From: CAZMVU01 sp964569295
GTDB taxonomy: Bacteria > Hydrogenedentota > Hydrogenedentia > Hydrogenedentales > JAGMZX01
Direction of reading: 5' to 3'
DNA: 28,644 nucleotides
Assembly (NCBI GenBank): GCA_964569295.1
Contig: CAZMVU010000040.1
Location: forward strand, 1 to 28,644
The notes beneath the pieces were generated by a model. That model ran no database searches, had not been told where the DNA came from, and saw only the letters and a list, made by a program, of their open reading frames with translations. The stretch's first letter is position 1; each line of letters begins with the position of its first letter. The position numbers and the translations under genes were made by a program. Below are positions 22,926-28,644 of this stretch, in pieces.

Positions 22926-24158
22926 ATGAGCGATGCCTTGCCCGCCATGCGATATGTCGAGACCTTTGTGGTCGAGCACGAAGGCCAGCCCCATGTTTGC
23001 CTTGCCGATCCCACCGGTCTTGTGAACGAGCAGGTGCTCCTTTCACCCCATGCCTACCTGGTGGCTGCCAGCCTCGACGGCGAACGCGGCCTGGCCCAGG
23101 TACAGGAGGAATTCGCACGCCACTGCAATGGGGTGCAGCTCGAAACAGAACACATCATGCGCCTGGTAGACTCGCTCGATGAGTCCGGCTTCCTGCTGAG
23201 TCCGCGCTATTTCGCGCTGGCGGAAGCGGCCGCACGCGCCTACCGCGAAGCGCCCCACCGCGCCCTGCACCACGCCGGCCAATCCTATCCCGAAGAGCCG
23301 GAAAACCTGCGCATCTTCCTCGAGCGTTGCTTCACCGGCAATGGCGGCCCCGGCCCGTTGCCGGACCAACCGGGCAACGGCCCACCGCCCCGGGCGCTTA
23401 TCGTACCGCACATCGACTTTCACCGGGGCGCCTTCGCCTACGCACACGGCTACAAGCGGCTTTATGAGGCGGGCAAACCCGATACGGTTATCATCTTCGG
23501 CGTTGCCCATATGAGCGGTGCGACCCCGTTCATACTCACCCGTAAGGATTTCGAGACCCCCTTCGGCGTGCTCCCTGTGGCGGGGGAACTGGTCGATGAA
23601 CTCGCGGCAGCCTGCACGTGGGATCCCTTCGAGGATGAACTTGTCCACCGCACCGAGCACTCGATCGAGTTTCAGGCCGTTATGCTCGCCTACCTGTTCG
23701 GACCCTCCGTGAGAATCGTACCGGTACTGTGCGGTCCCATGGCCGATGAAGACGACCCCGGCGTGCGGCGCGTGTCACCGGCAGTTGAGCCCTTCCTCGC
23801 CGCATGCCGGGCCATTACCGGGCGCGCGGACGAACGGACCATGGTCCTCGCCGGCGCCGATCTGGCGCATGTGGGCCAGCGATTCGGCGATGAATTCGAC
23901 ATCGACGACACGATTCTCGCGGCCACCGCCGCCCGCGACGAAGAAGATCTGGCCGAAGCCGCCGCCGGCTCCGCACCGGCCTGGTATGCCTCGGTAATGA
24001 AAGACGATAACCAACGGCGTGTATGCGGGCTCGGCTGCATCTACGCCATGCTCAAAAGTGTGGAAGGGCGCCATGACGGCGGGCAAATGCTGCACTACGG
24101 CTATGCCCCCGATCCCATGGGCGGTATTGTGTCGTTCGCCACGATGGCGTTCCCGTAA
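22926..24158 (+). CDS. Memo-family (AmmeMemoRadiSam system protein B-like) protein
   Basis: A 410-residue protein. Residues about 10-130 form an N-terminal extension that looks like a PqqD-type winged-helix domain (ERGLAQVQEEFARHC, MRLVDSLDESGFLLSP). From about 155 comes the Memo dioxygenase-like fold, with IVPHIDFHRG (His 162), IIFGVAHMSG (His 195), HRTEHSIEFQ (His 245) and MVLAGADLAHVGQRFG, followed by a C-terminal cysteine pair (RVCGLGCIYAML). AmmB proteins usually occur with an AMMECR1 domain and a radical SAM protein; neither is adjacent. AAGG lies only three bases before the ATG. The reaction is unknown. Confidence 0.83.
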   Translation: MSDALPAMRYVETFVVEHEGQPHVCLADPTGLVNEQVLLSPHAYLVAASLDGERGLAQVQEEFARHCNGVQLETEHIMRLVDSLDESGFLLSPRYFALAEAAARAYREAPHRALHHAGQSYPEEPENLRIFLERCFTGNGGPGPLPDQPGNGPPPRALIVPHIDFHRGAFAYAHGYKRLYEAGKPDTVIIFGVAHMSGATPFILTRKDFETPFGVLPVAGELVDELAAACTWDPFEDELVHRTEHSIEFQAVMLAYLFGPSVRIVPVLCGPMADEDDPGVRRVSPAVEPFLAACRAITGRADERTMVLAGADLAHVGQRFGDEFDIDDTILAATAARDEEDLAEAAAGSAPAWYASVMKDDNQRRVCGLGCIYAMLKSVEGRHDGGQMLHYGYAPDPMGGIVSFATMAFP

Positions 24159-24233
24159 ACCACCCGCGCCGCTGCGCGTAACGTGCCCTCCGGACTGGCC
24201 GTTGAAAGCCCCAACAAACGCAACGAGGACCGT

Positions 24234-24707
24234 ATGAGCGAACAAACCACACAACAGAGCAGTTACCGCCAGTTCGTGCTGGGCTGCCTCGTGCTTGTCG
24301 GCGTGCTGCTCGTGGCCAGCACGGTGATCGGATTCTTCGTGCGCACGTGGCTCGCCGAGCACGCCGACGAAATCCAGACCGAGTTCGAAACGGCATACAC
24401 CCAGTGGCAAGAAGAGGACCGGATTCCCGAAGAACACCGCGAACTCTTCGCCACTCTCCACGAGCAGGCGCTACGCCCCGAGGCCGGCATGCTCGCTGTA
24501 ACCGTCGTCCTCGCCGCCATGAGCGCCGCCATCGAGGACAACCAGGTCACCGAAAAAGAGGCGGCCATGCTCACCGATCTGCGCGACCTCCTCGAGAACG
24601 ACCCAAGCCCGGGCTGGGGTGGCCTCATCGATTTTCAACAGAAATACCCCATGCTCCAAGAGGCGTTGCAAGACTATGAACCGGTTTCCCCCGAAACCGG
24701 GAAATAA
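24234..24707 (+). CDS. single-pass membrane protein of unknown function
   Basis: A 157-residue protein with one membrane helix (about 12-35, FVLGCLVLVGVLLVASTVIG) and an acidic helical domain (ADEIQTEFETAYTQWQEEDR; then EDNQVTEKEAAMLTDLRDLL). GAGG lies just upstream of ATG 24234; the longer frame from 24183 lacks an SD. It follows the Memo-like gene by 75 bases on the same strand and may be co-transcribed. I recognise no family. Confidence 0.65.
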   Translation: MSEQTTQQSSYRQFVLGCLVLVGVLLVASTVIGFFVRTWLAEHADEIQTEFETAYTQWQEEDRIPEEHRELFATLHEQALRPEAGMLAVTVVLAAMSAAIEDNQVTEKEAAMLTDLRDLLENDPSPGWGGLIDFQQKYPMLQEALQDYEPVSPETGK

Positions 24708-24762
24708 CCACGCACGCTCCACCTATGCCGCCCGCCCAAGTGCCGGGCATAGGCAGTCTCGA

Positions 24763-25042
24763 GGCGGACGAGCATACCCGCGAGCCGAACATAAACCGTG
24801 GCGCACAAAAGGGCGGGCGAGCGTCCCCGCGAGCCGAATATAAACNNNNNNNNNNNNNNNNNNNNNNNNNNNNNNNNNNNNNNNNNNNNNNNNNNNNNNN
24901 NNNNNNNNNNNNNNNNNNNNNNNNNNNNNNNNNNNNNNNNNNNNNATAAACCGTGGCGCACAAAAGGGCGGGCGAGCGTCCCCGCGAGCCGAATATAAAC
25001 CGTGGCGCACAAAAGGGCGGGCGAGCGTCCCCGCGAGCCGAA
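24763..25042. repeat. 49-bp tandem repeat array (right copy, inverted, broken by the gap)
   Basis: The same 49-bp family as at 1-345 but read on the other strand, with variant bases (AAAAGGG where the left array has AACGGGA on this strand). At least two partial or full units precede the Ns and two follow. The unit at the left edge is the most diverged. Confidence 0.9.
24846..24945. other. assembly gap of 100 N
   Basis: Exactly 100 Ns inside the repeat array, a conventional placeholder. The true number of repeat units is therefore unknown. Confidence 0.97.
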
Positions 25043-25455
25043 ACGCGACGTAAGCTTGTTTTGCCAATATGCCCCGTGATAGCGCATACCAATGTGAGGC
25101 CGGGATACGAAGCAGCCCGGTGCCGCAACTTTGGAGTGCGGTGGCTTGCCACCGCTATTGCGCACGTGGGCTGAAGTGCATGCGTTTGTCCAAGGCGCGA
25201 GAGAAACCGCCCGCAGTCGCCAGCCCGGAAAATGCCGCACAGTCCACGCGCTCGCAATCACTGACCGGCGCGGCTGGCTCGCCTGGTTCTGCCGCCATTT
25301 TCCTTGTATGTGTTTTTGGGCTTGCATGCAGGGCACATAGGGCATGGGCTGGAGGCCACGAAGCCCGTTTTCCTGGCGGCGTTCTTGTTTTTCTGGTGTT
25401 CCTTCCAGCGCGGAAGGCACTGCGGCCGCGCCGGTTAACGCACCGCAGCCGGGTG
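25043..25455. other. intergenic region downstream of the kinase, with a dispersed-repeat hairpin
   Basis: No gene or clear terminator is seen. It contains a perfect 8-bp hairpin GCGGTGGC-TT-GCCACCGC (25138-25155) embedded in a TTTGGAGTGCGG context that, from memory, recurs as a dispersed palindrome in related uncultured genomes. A second weak stem, CCTTCC/GGAAGG, lies near 25400. Confidence 0.5.
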
Positions 25456-27615
25456 TCAGTCCGTCTCGTGCGGTTCGCCGCGTATGGCGGCGATCAGCGC
25501 ATCGGAGTGGCAAGCTTTGCGCAGGTACATGCTGGCCCCGGCGGCGCGCATCTCTTTCTGCGTTCCGGGCTCGTCGAACATGGACAGGCCCACCACACGC
25601 ATCGCCGGCCACTGCTCCTTGATAAGCCGGGTCGCCTCGACGCCGCTCATGAGCGGCAACGCCACATCCATAATCACGACATCGGGCATGAGGCGCGCCG
25701 CCTGATCGACGGCCTGTTTGCCGTTGTCCGCCTCGCCAACCACCATGATATCCGGCCTGTTGCCCAGAAAGGTGCGCAACCCCTCGCGCATAACCCGGTG
25801 GTCATCCACAAGCAGCACCCGCAGCGGTTCTCCTTCTGGCTTCCCGGGACCGGTGCCCGCATCGGGCAAAGGCGCTGTTGGCGGGTGCTCGCTCTTGCCG
25901 TCAAGGGGAACACGCAGCGTAAACCGGGCTCCGTCACCCGGGACACTGTCAATCGCGAACGAACCGCCGTGCATGGCTACACGTTCCTTGATACTCAACA
26001 AGCCGAAGCCCGGCTGCACCATCCCCGCGGCATCCAGTTTGCCTGGGTCGAAGCCGCAACCTTCATCCGAGACGACGACGACAAATTCCTGCCCCTCCTG
26101 GCCGACGTGCAATTTGGCGCTGTGCACATGCGCATGCTTGATCACGTTGAACAGCAACTCGCGCACGGCCTTGAACAAAAAGTTTTTCATCTCCTGGCTG
26201 CCGGGTTCTTCCTCGGCATTACAGGTAAACGCAACCGGGAGCCTGTGCTTTTCGTGGAACTCGCCGGCGAGCCATTCGAATGCCTGGCACATCGTGCCGT
26301 TCCGGAGCACCGGGGGACTCAGCTCATGGGAGAGGTTGCGCGCTTTGCCGATGGCCTCACGCACGAGCTGGTCCACCCGCGCGGCAATCTCATGTTCCGT
26401 CCCGCCTTTACTCAAGTGCCCCATCATGTGCTCGATGTGCAGGCGCGCGCCCACCAACAACTGCTGCAAGTCGTCGTGGAGCAGGTCGGCGAGGCGCCGC
26501 CGCTCGCGGTCCTCGGTCTGGGCCAGCTTGAAGGTGAGCACTTGAAGCTGGGCGGCGCGTTGTTTGAGCGCGGCGTACGCCGCTGCCAGTTCGCGTGTGC
26601 GTGCTGCGACGGTTTCTTCCAGGTGCTCGTTCATTCGCTGCACCGTTTCCTCGGCGCGTTTACGCGCTGTGATTTCCTGCACCACGACGTTCAAGCCGGT
26701 CACTATTCCCGCGCTATCCTTAAGGGGATAGAAGCTTTCGATCCAGTGACGTGTTTCGCCGGGGCGTGCGGGCGTTTCCCCAGAAATCTCCACATTTTCC
26801 ACCGGCTCGCCGGTTGCCAACACCTGCTCGAAAAAAGTGCCGGCGCTCACCTCGAGGTCCGGCAACAATTCAAAGGCCTTGCGCCCGAGGTGTTCCTCGA
26901 CCGATAGCCCATTGATCGCGGCCAAACGGGCGTTCACGCGCACGAACCGAAACTCGCTGTCGAACACCGCCAACCCAACCGGGGCCTGACGGTAGATGGT
27001 TTCAATTTCGGCAAGCCGCTCACGCGCGAGGGCTTCGCTTCGCTCTCCGGCCTCTACCGCGCGTTTGCGCGCGTCAATGTCCACGACGGTAACCCAGACC
27101 TCTTGGGAAGCGCGGCGCACATCCTCTTCCGCTTCGATATTCAGCAAGACCCAGATCGGCTTTTCCCCGCCGCGCAAAAGCTGCACCTCGCCCTGGGCAA
27201 TACGATCTTTCGCGGTGGCTTGCTGGATGAGCCGCGGCAGTCCGGGCCGGCTCGCAGGGGTCAGCAACATGGAGAAAGGCCGTTTGATGACATGTGCCCT
27301 TTCTGTGTGGACCATGTTTTCAAACGTACGATTAACCGACTTTACCAACCCAGCACCGTCGAGAGACACATAGCCAGCCGGCGCGAAGTCATACAAGCGC
27401 TGGTAACGGTCGCGGGCGCGTGCGAGCGAGTCGCGGGCGGCACGCAACGCCTCGTTCTCCTTCCCGAGTTCCGTTTGCTTTACAAGCAACTCGTGAAGGA
27501 TTTCTTTTACGCGGTCCAAGGACAAGTCCTCCGCCGCCGAGAGTGGCTCATCCTGCCGCGCCTCGGCTACGTACCGCGGTTTGTCGCAATGGCTGTTGCC
27601 TTCTTCATCCGCCAT
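25456..27615 (-). CDS. PAS-PAS histidine kinase (HisKA_3) with C-terminal receiver
   Basis: A 719-residue soluble signalling protein without membrane segments. Domains: coiled coil (33-75), PAS 1 (about 72-185), PAS 2 (about 203-322), coiled coil (325-370), HisKA_3 dimer/phosphoacceptor (RRLADLLHDDLQQLL, His 380), ATPase (N-box ELLFNVIKHAH with Asn 490; SDEGCGFD; GFGLLSIKERV about 537-546) and a receiver (LLVDDHRVM, Asp 604-605; phosphoacceptor Asp 650 in IMDVALPLMSG; Lys 700). The receiver is NarL-type but ends without a DNA-binding helix-turn-helix, so output must go to another protein. AAGGGG lies nine bases before the ATG. Ligand unknown. Confidence 0.92.
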   Translation of the reverse strand: MADEEGNSHCDKPRYVAEARQDEPLSAAEDLSLDRVKEILHELLVKQTELGKENEALRAARDSLARARDRYQRLYDFAPAGYVSLDGAGLVKSVNRTFENMVHTERAHVIKRPFSMLLTPASRPGLPRLIQQATAKDRIAQGEVQLLRGGEKPIWVLLNIEAEEDVRRASQEVWVTVVDIDARKRAVEAGERSEALARERLAEIETIYRQAPVGLAVFDSEFRFVRVNARLAAINGLSVEEHLGRKAFELLPDLEVSAGTFFEQVLATGEPVENVEISGETPARPGETRHWIESFYPLKDSAGIVTGLNVVVQEITARKRAEETVQRMNEHLEETVAARTRELAAAYAALKQRAAQLQVLTFKLAQTEDRERRRLADLLHDDLQQLLVGARLHIEHMMGHLSKGGTEHEIAARVDQLVREAIGKARNLSHELSPPVLRNGTMCQAFEWLAGEFHEKHRLPVAFTCNAEEEPGSQEMKNFLFKAVRELLFNVIKHAHVHSAKLHVGQEGQEFVVVVSDEGCGFDPGKLDAAGMVQPGFGLLSIKERVAMHGGSFAIDSVPGDGARFTLRVPLDGKSEHPPTAPLPDAGTGPGKPEGEPLRVLLVDDHRVMREGLRTFLGNRPDIMVVGEADNGKQAVDQAARLMPDVVIMDVALPLMSGVEATRLIKEQWPAMRVVGLSMFDEPGTQKEMRAAGASMYLRKACHSDALIAAIRGEPHETD

Positions 27616-27700
27616 GCGGTTTTTCCCCTTTGGGTGCAGTTCTTCTACTACCGGCCCCTAACGATACCAGTTTATACGGTGATTGCCCCTAAGATGAAAA

Positions 27701-27727
27701 CCCGATTGTGGCATCGGGATTTTTCTT
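27701..27727 (+). terminator. hairpin with T-run upstream of the kinase and of the promoter cluster
   Basis: CCCGAT-TGTGGC-ATCGGG (27701-27718) followed by ATTTTTCTT on the + strand. On the minus strand the same stem is followed by TTTTC, so it could also insulate the kinase from leftward transcription. Confidence 0.6.
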
Positions 27728-27767
27728 AGCGCGGTTGTGGCCGCTTTGCGTAACCCGTGCCTGGCGC

Positions 27768-27794
27768 TAAAGTTTTGCCCTCCCTTGTCGATAC
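27768..27794 (+). promoter_or_regulatory. sigma-28 (FliA)-type promoter P1
   Basis: TAAAGTTT (27768-27775), 11 bases, then GTCGATAC (27787-27794): 8/8 and 6/8 matches to the flagellar sigma consensus TAAAGTTT-N11-GCCGATAA. It shares GGCGCTAAAGTTTTG with P2. Confidence 0.65.
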
Positions 27795-27799
27795 ATCAA

Positions 27800-27961
27800 G
27801 ATGTAAGCCAAGACATGGAAGTCGAGGCAGGACACGACATGGAAGTCGCCGATGGCTGCGCAGGGGTGTCCCCAACACCAACGCGACCGGCGCAATCATC
27901 ATCACTAACCTTTTCGTCCTTGAATGGCGCCGCAACACGGGTTGTGGCGTTCATTCATTTT
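27800..27961 (+). ncRNA. candidate small RNA from P1
   Basis: About 160 bases from the expected start to a terminator-like hairpin. It contains a perfect 13-base direct repeat GACATGGAAGTCG (27812-27824 and 27836-27848, 24-base period). Each copy can fold as a mini-hairpin with AUGGAA in the loop, which holds the ANGGA core preferred by CsrA-type proteins. A GGTGT/ACACC stem follows, then an unpaired stretch with TCCTTGAAT resembling the linker of the P3 RNA, then the terminal stem. The open frames across it show no protein features. I recognise no RNA family. Confidence 0.45.
27928..27961 (+). terminator. terminator-like hairpin of the P1 unit
   Basis: A 9-bp stem CGCCGCAAC/GTTGTGGCG with one G-U pair and loop ACGG (27928-27949), followed by the T-rich TTCATTCATTTT. 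Confidence 0.55.
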
Positions 27962-28049
27962 GTGACCCATAGAACTACTTCAGCAGACGCACCGGAACTG
28001 GAACGCGGGCTTACGCAGATCGCAGATTGCTCGGGTTGCGCAGGGGCGC

Positions 28050-28076
28050 TAAAGTTTTGGTGTTTTATGCCGATAA
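28050..28076 (+). promoter_or_regulatory. sigma-28 (FliA)-type promoter P2, exact consensus
   Basis: TAAAGTTT (28050-28057), exactly 11 bases, GCCGATAA (28069-28076): 16 of 16 consensus positions. Confidence 0.8.
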
Positions 28077-28082
28077 TGGGGG

Positions 28083-28133
28083 GTTGCTTTCGTGCGGGAA
28101 GTCACCAAACCCGTTGCCAATCACGGGTTTAGG
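28083..28133 (+). ncRNA. possible very short transcript from P2 ending in a hairpin
   Basis: P2 would transcribe only about 50 bases before a perfect 8-bp stem AAACCCGT/ACGGGTTT with an 8-base loop (28107-28130). The stem lies right before P3 and has only a short T-run within its own arm. P2 may instead read through into the P3 RNA and give it a longer 5' end. Confidence 0.25.
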
Positions 28134-28134
28134 C

Positions 28135-28161
28135 TAAAGTTCTGCGGTTATGTGCCGATAA
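28135..28161 (+). promoter_or_regulatory. sigma-28 (FliA)-type promoter P3
   Basis: TAAAGTTC (28135-28142), exactly 11 bases, GCCGATAA (28154-28161): 15 of 16 consensus positions. Confidence 0.78.
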
Positions 28162-28171
28162 CAAGGGCATG

Positions 28172-28246
28172 TCAGGGTTGAGACGATTTAAGTCGTGAAT
28201 GAGCGGCCTCGGCCGGTTGTCCCACCGGCCGCAGAAATTGTCTCAT
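28172..28246 (-). CDS. possible 24-aa leader ORF antisense to the P3 RNA
   Basis: On the minus strand AAGGAGG is placed seven bases before an ATG that opens 24 codons (starting MRQFLRPVGQ) and ends at TGA. The SD is ideal, but there is no visible minus-strand promoter nearby and no downstream gene for a leader to control before the kinase 550 bases away. The SD may merely be the complement of the anti-SD segment. Confidence 0.2.
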   Translation of the reverse strand: MRQFLRPVGQPAEAAHSRLKSSQP

Positions 28247-28264
28247 GATCTTACCTCCTTGATT

Positions 28265-28299
28265 GCGTCATAGCCGCCTGGTTATGGCGCCCCTTTTTT
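28265..28299 (+). terminator. intrinsic terminator of the P3 small RNA
   Basis: An 11-bp stem GCGTCATAGCC/GGTTATGGCGC with two G-U pairs and loop GCCT (28265-28290), then CCC and T6 (28294-28299). Confidence 0.8.
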
Positions 28300-28532
28300 G
28301 GGGGCATTTTGCCAGCGCCTCACCAAACTGCGCCATGCCTTCGGCTTGGGCCGGCCAGGGTGCGCCTTTCGGCGCGCGGCGTCCTGGGACTGCGCGAGCG
28401 CGTGGGCTGTCCCCGATTTCCGGTCTTTCCGGAGCGCCGAAGGTGCGGTTCCATACCAGCCTGGGCCAGCGGCCCATACGCGTTAACTTAGAAGACATTT
28501 GTTGTATTGCCCTTTCACGCATCATGTGTTTA
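28300..28532. other. non-coding, palindrome-rich stretch
   Basis: Several short GC-rich stems (for example CCGG-TCTTT-CCGG and GGGCC-AGC-GGCCC) and a GGGCTGTCCCCG fragment resembling part of the REP element at the window end. An 85-codon minus frame lacks an SD and protein-like composition. Confidence 0.4.
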
Positions 28533-28588
28533 GCAAAACGGGGACTGTCCTCGCGAGTCCGCGAGCAGGGACTGTCCCCGCGTTTTGC
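28533..28588. repeat. REP-like long inverted repeat
   Basis: GCAAAACGGGGACTGTCC is matched in inverse by GGGACTGTCCCCGCGTTTTGC, with an inner CTCGCG-AGTC-CGCGAG stem. The GGGGACTGTCCCC palindrome is, from memory, typical of REP elements mobilised by REP-associated tyrosine transposases. No transposase gene is in the window. Confidence 0.7.
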
Positions 28589-28644
28589 GGCGTTTGTGAG
28601 AAAGCGATGTGTTGTCCGTGACTCCGCAAGACCGGGGATTAAGC

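Larger units (their letters stand above)
28168..28299 (+). ncRNA. candidate sigma-28-dependent small RNA with anti-SD linker
   Basis: About 130 bases between P3 and an intrinsic terminator. A basal stem of about 11 bp (28179-28189 with 28235-28245, one G-U) carries an inner perfect 8-bp hairpin CGGCCGGT/ACCGGCCG with loop TGTCCC (28210-28231). Then a 19-base linker (28246-28264) predicted to be unpaired contains ACCTCCTT, identical to the anti-Shine-Dalgarno core of 16S rRNA. The terminator hairpin follows. This layout (structured 5' part, unpaired C/U-rich seed, terminator) is typical of trans-acting RNAs that block ribosome binding sites. I do not recognise the family. The competing reading is a minus-strand leader ORF at 28172-28246. 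Confidence 0.5.

Noticed and set aside
25069..26907. 612-codon + strand ORF
   Set aside because: It runs opposite the histidine kinase, which has complete kinase and receiver motifs.
27737..28132. 131-codon + strand ORF across the promoter cluster
   Set aside because: It spans P1 and P2 and a terminator-like stem, has no SD and shows no protein-like composition.
27800..28170. Flagellin gene behind the sigma-28 promoters
   Set aside because: No frame shows the conserved flagellin N-terminus; a flagellin could still lie beyond the window.
28268..28525. 85-codon minus-strand ORF at the right end
   Set aside because: No SD, low-complexity Arg/Pro/Ala composition, and it covers palindromes and the terminator of the small RNA; a degraded mobile-element remnant is possible but not supported.

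Overview
The window (about 60-65% GC by eye, with a 100-N scaffold gap at 24846-24945) looks like part of a metagenome-assembled genome of an uncultured Gram-negative bacterium. The gene content fits a Planctomycetota/Verrucomicrobiota-type or Hydrogenedentota-like lineage: Tat-exported Gfo/Idh/MocA oxidoreductase, secreted sialidase, membrane-anchored SGNH hydrolases, an enolase-superfamily enzyme, a pentapeptide protein, a Memo-family protein and a LolA-type carrier. No rRNA or tRNA gene was seen, so the lineage is an inference.

Layout. 1-345: array of 49-bp tandem repeats; the same family returns in opposite orientation at 24763-25042 around the assembly gap. 544-2193 (-): secreted metallophosphoesterase. 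2384-5755 (+): tight operon of an N-acetylglutamate-synthase-like GNAT, proC, a possible 40-aa ORF, divIVA, a LolA-like carrier and maf, with 4-nt ATGA overlaps at nearly every junction. 5968-7588 (+): membrane SGNH hydrolase apparently broken by one frameshift. 7673-9333 (-): sialidase and an RRM RNA-binding protein. 9724-12880 (+): Tat-exported oxidoreductase and a second membrane SGNH hydrolase. 12910-14313 (-): enolase-superfamily enzyme. 14527-14814 (+): a self-contained mini-gene (promoter, SD, 32-aa membrane peptide, terminator). 15041-19084 (-): PpiD/SurA-like foldase with a strong terminator, MBL hydrolase, pentapeptide protein and a HEAT/YbjN-like protein. 19525-24707: TPR-like envelope protein, AlsS-like acetolactate synthase, a small membrane protein plus glycine-zipper lipoprotein, Memo/AmmB-like protein and a single-pass membrane protein. 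25456-27615 (-): PAS-PAS-HisKA_3 kinase with a C-terminal receiver.

The most interesting part is the roughly 1-kb stretch at the right end (27616-28644), which has no convincing protein gene on the + strand. It carries three motifs matching the flagellar sigma-28 (FliA) promoter consensus TAAAGTTT-N11-GCCGATAA, at 27768, 28050 and 28135, all with exactly 11-nt spacers. The third is followed by a compact unit: a two-tier stem-loop, a 19-nt unpaired linker containing ACCTCCTT (identical to the anti-Shine-Dalgarno core of 16S rRNA) and an 11-bp terminator hairpin with T6. The first is followed by a similarly organised unit with its own terminator hairpin. I read this as a cluster of candidate sigma-28-controlled small RNAs of a family I do not recognise. 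This is a sequence-based inference with no expression evidence.
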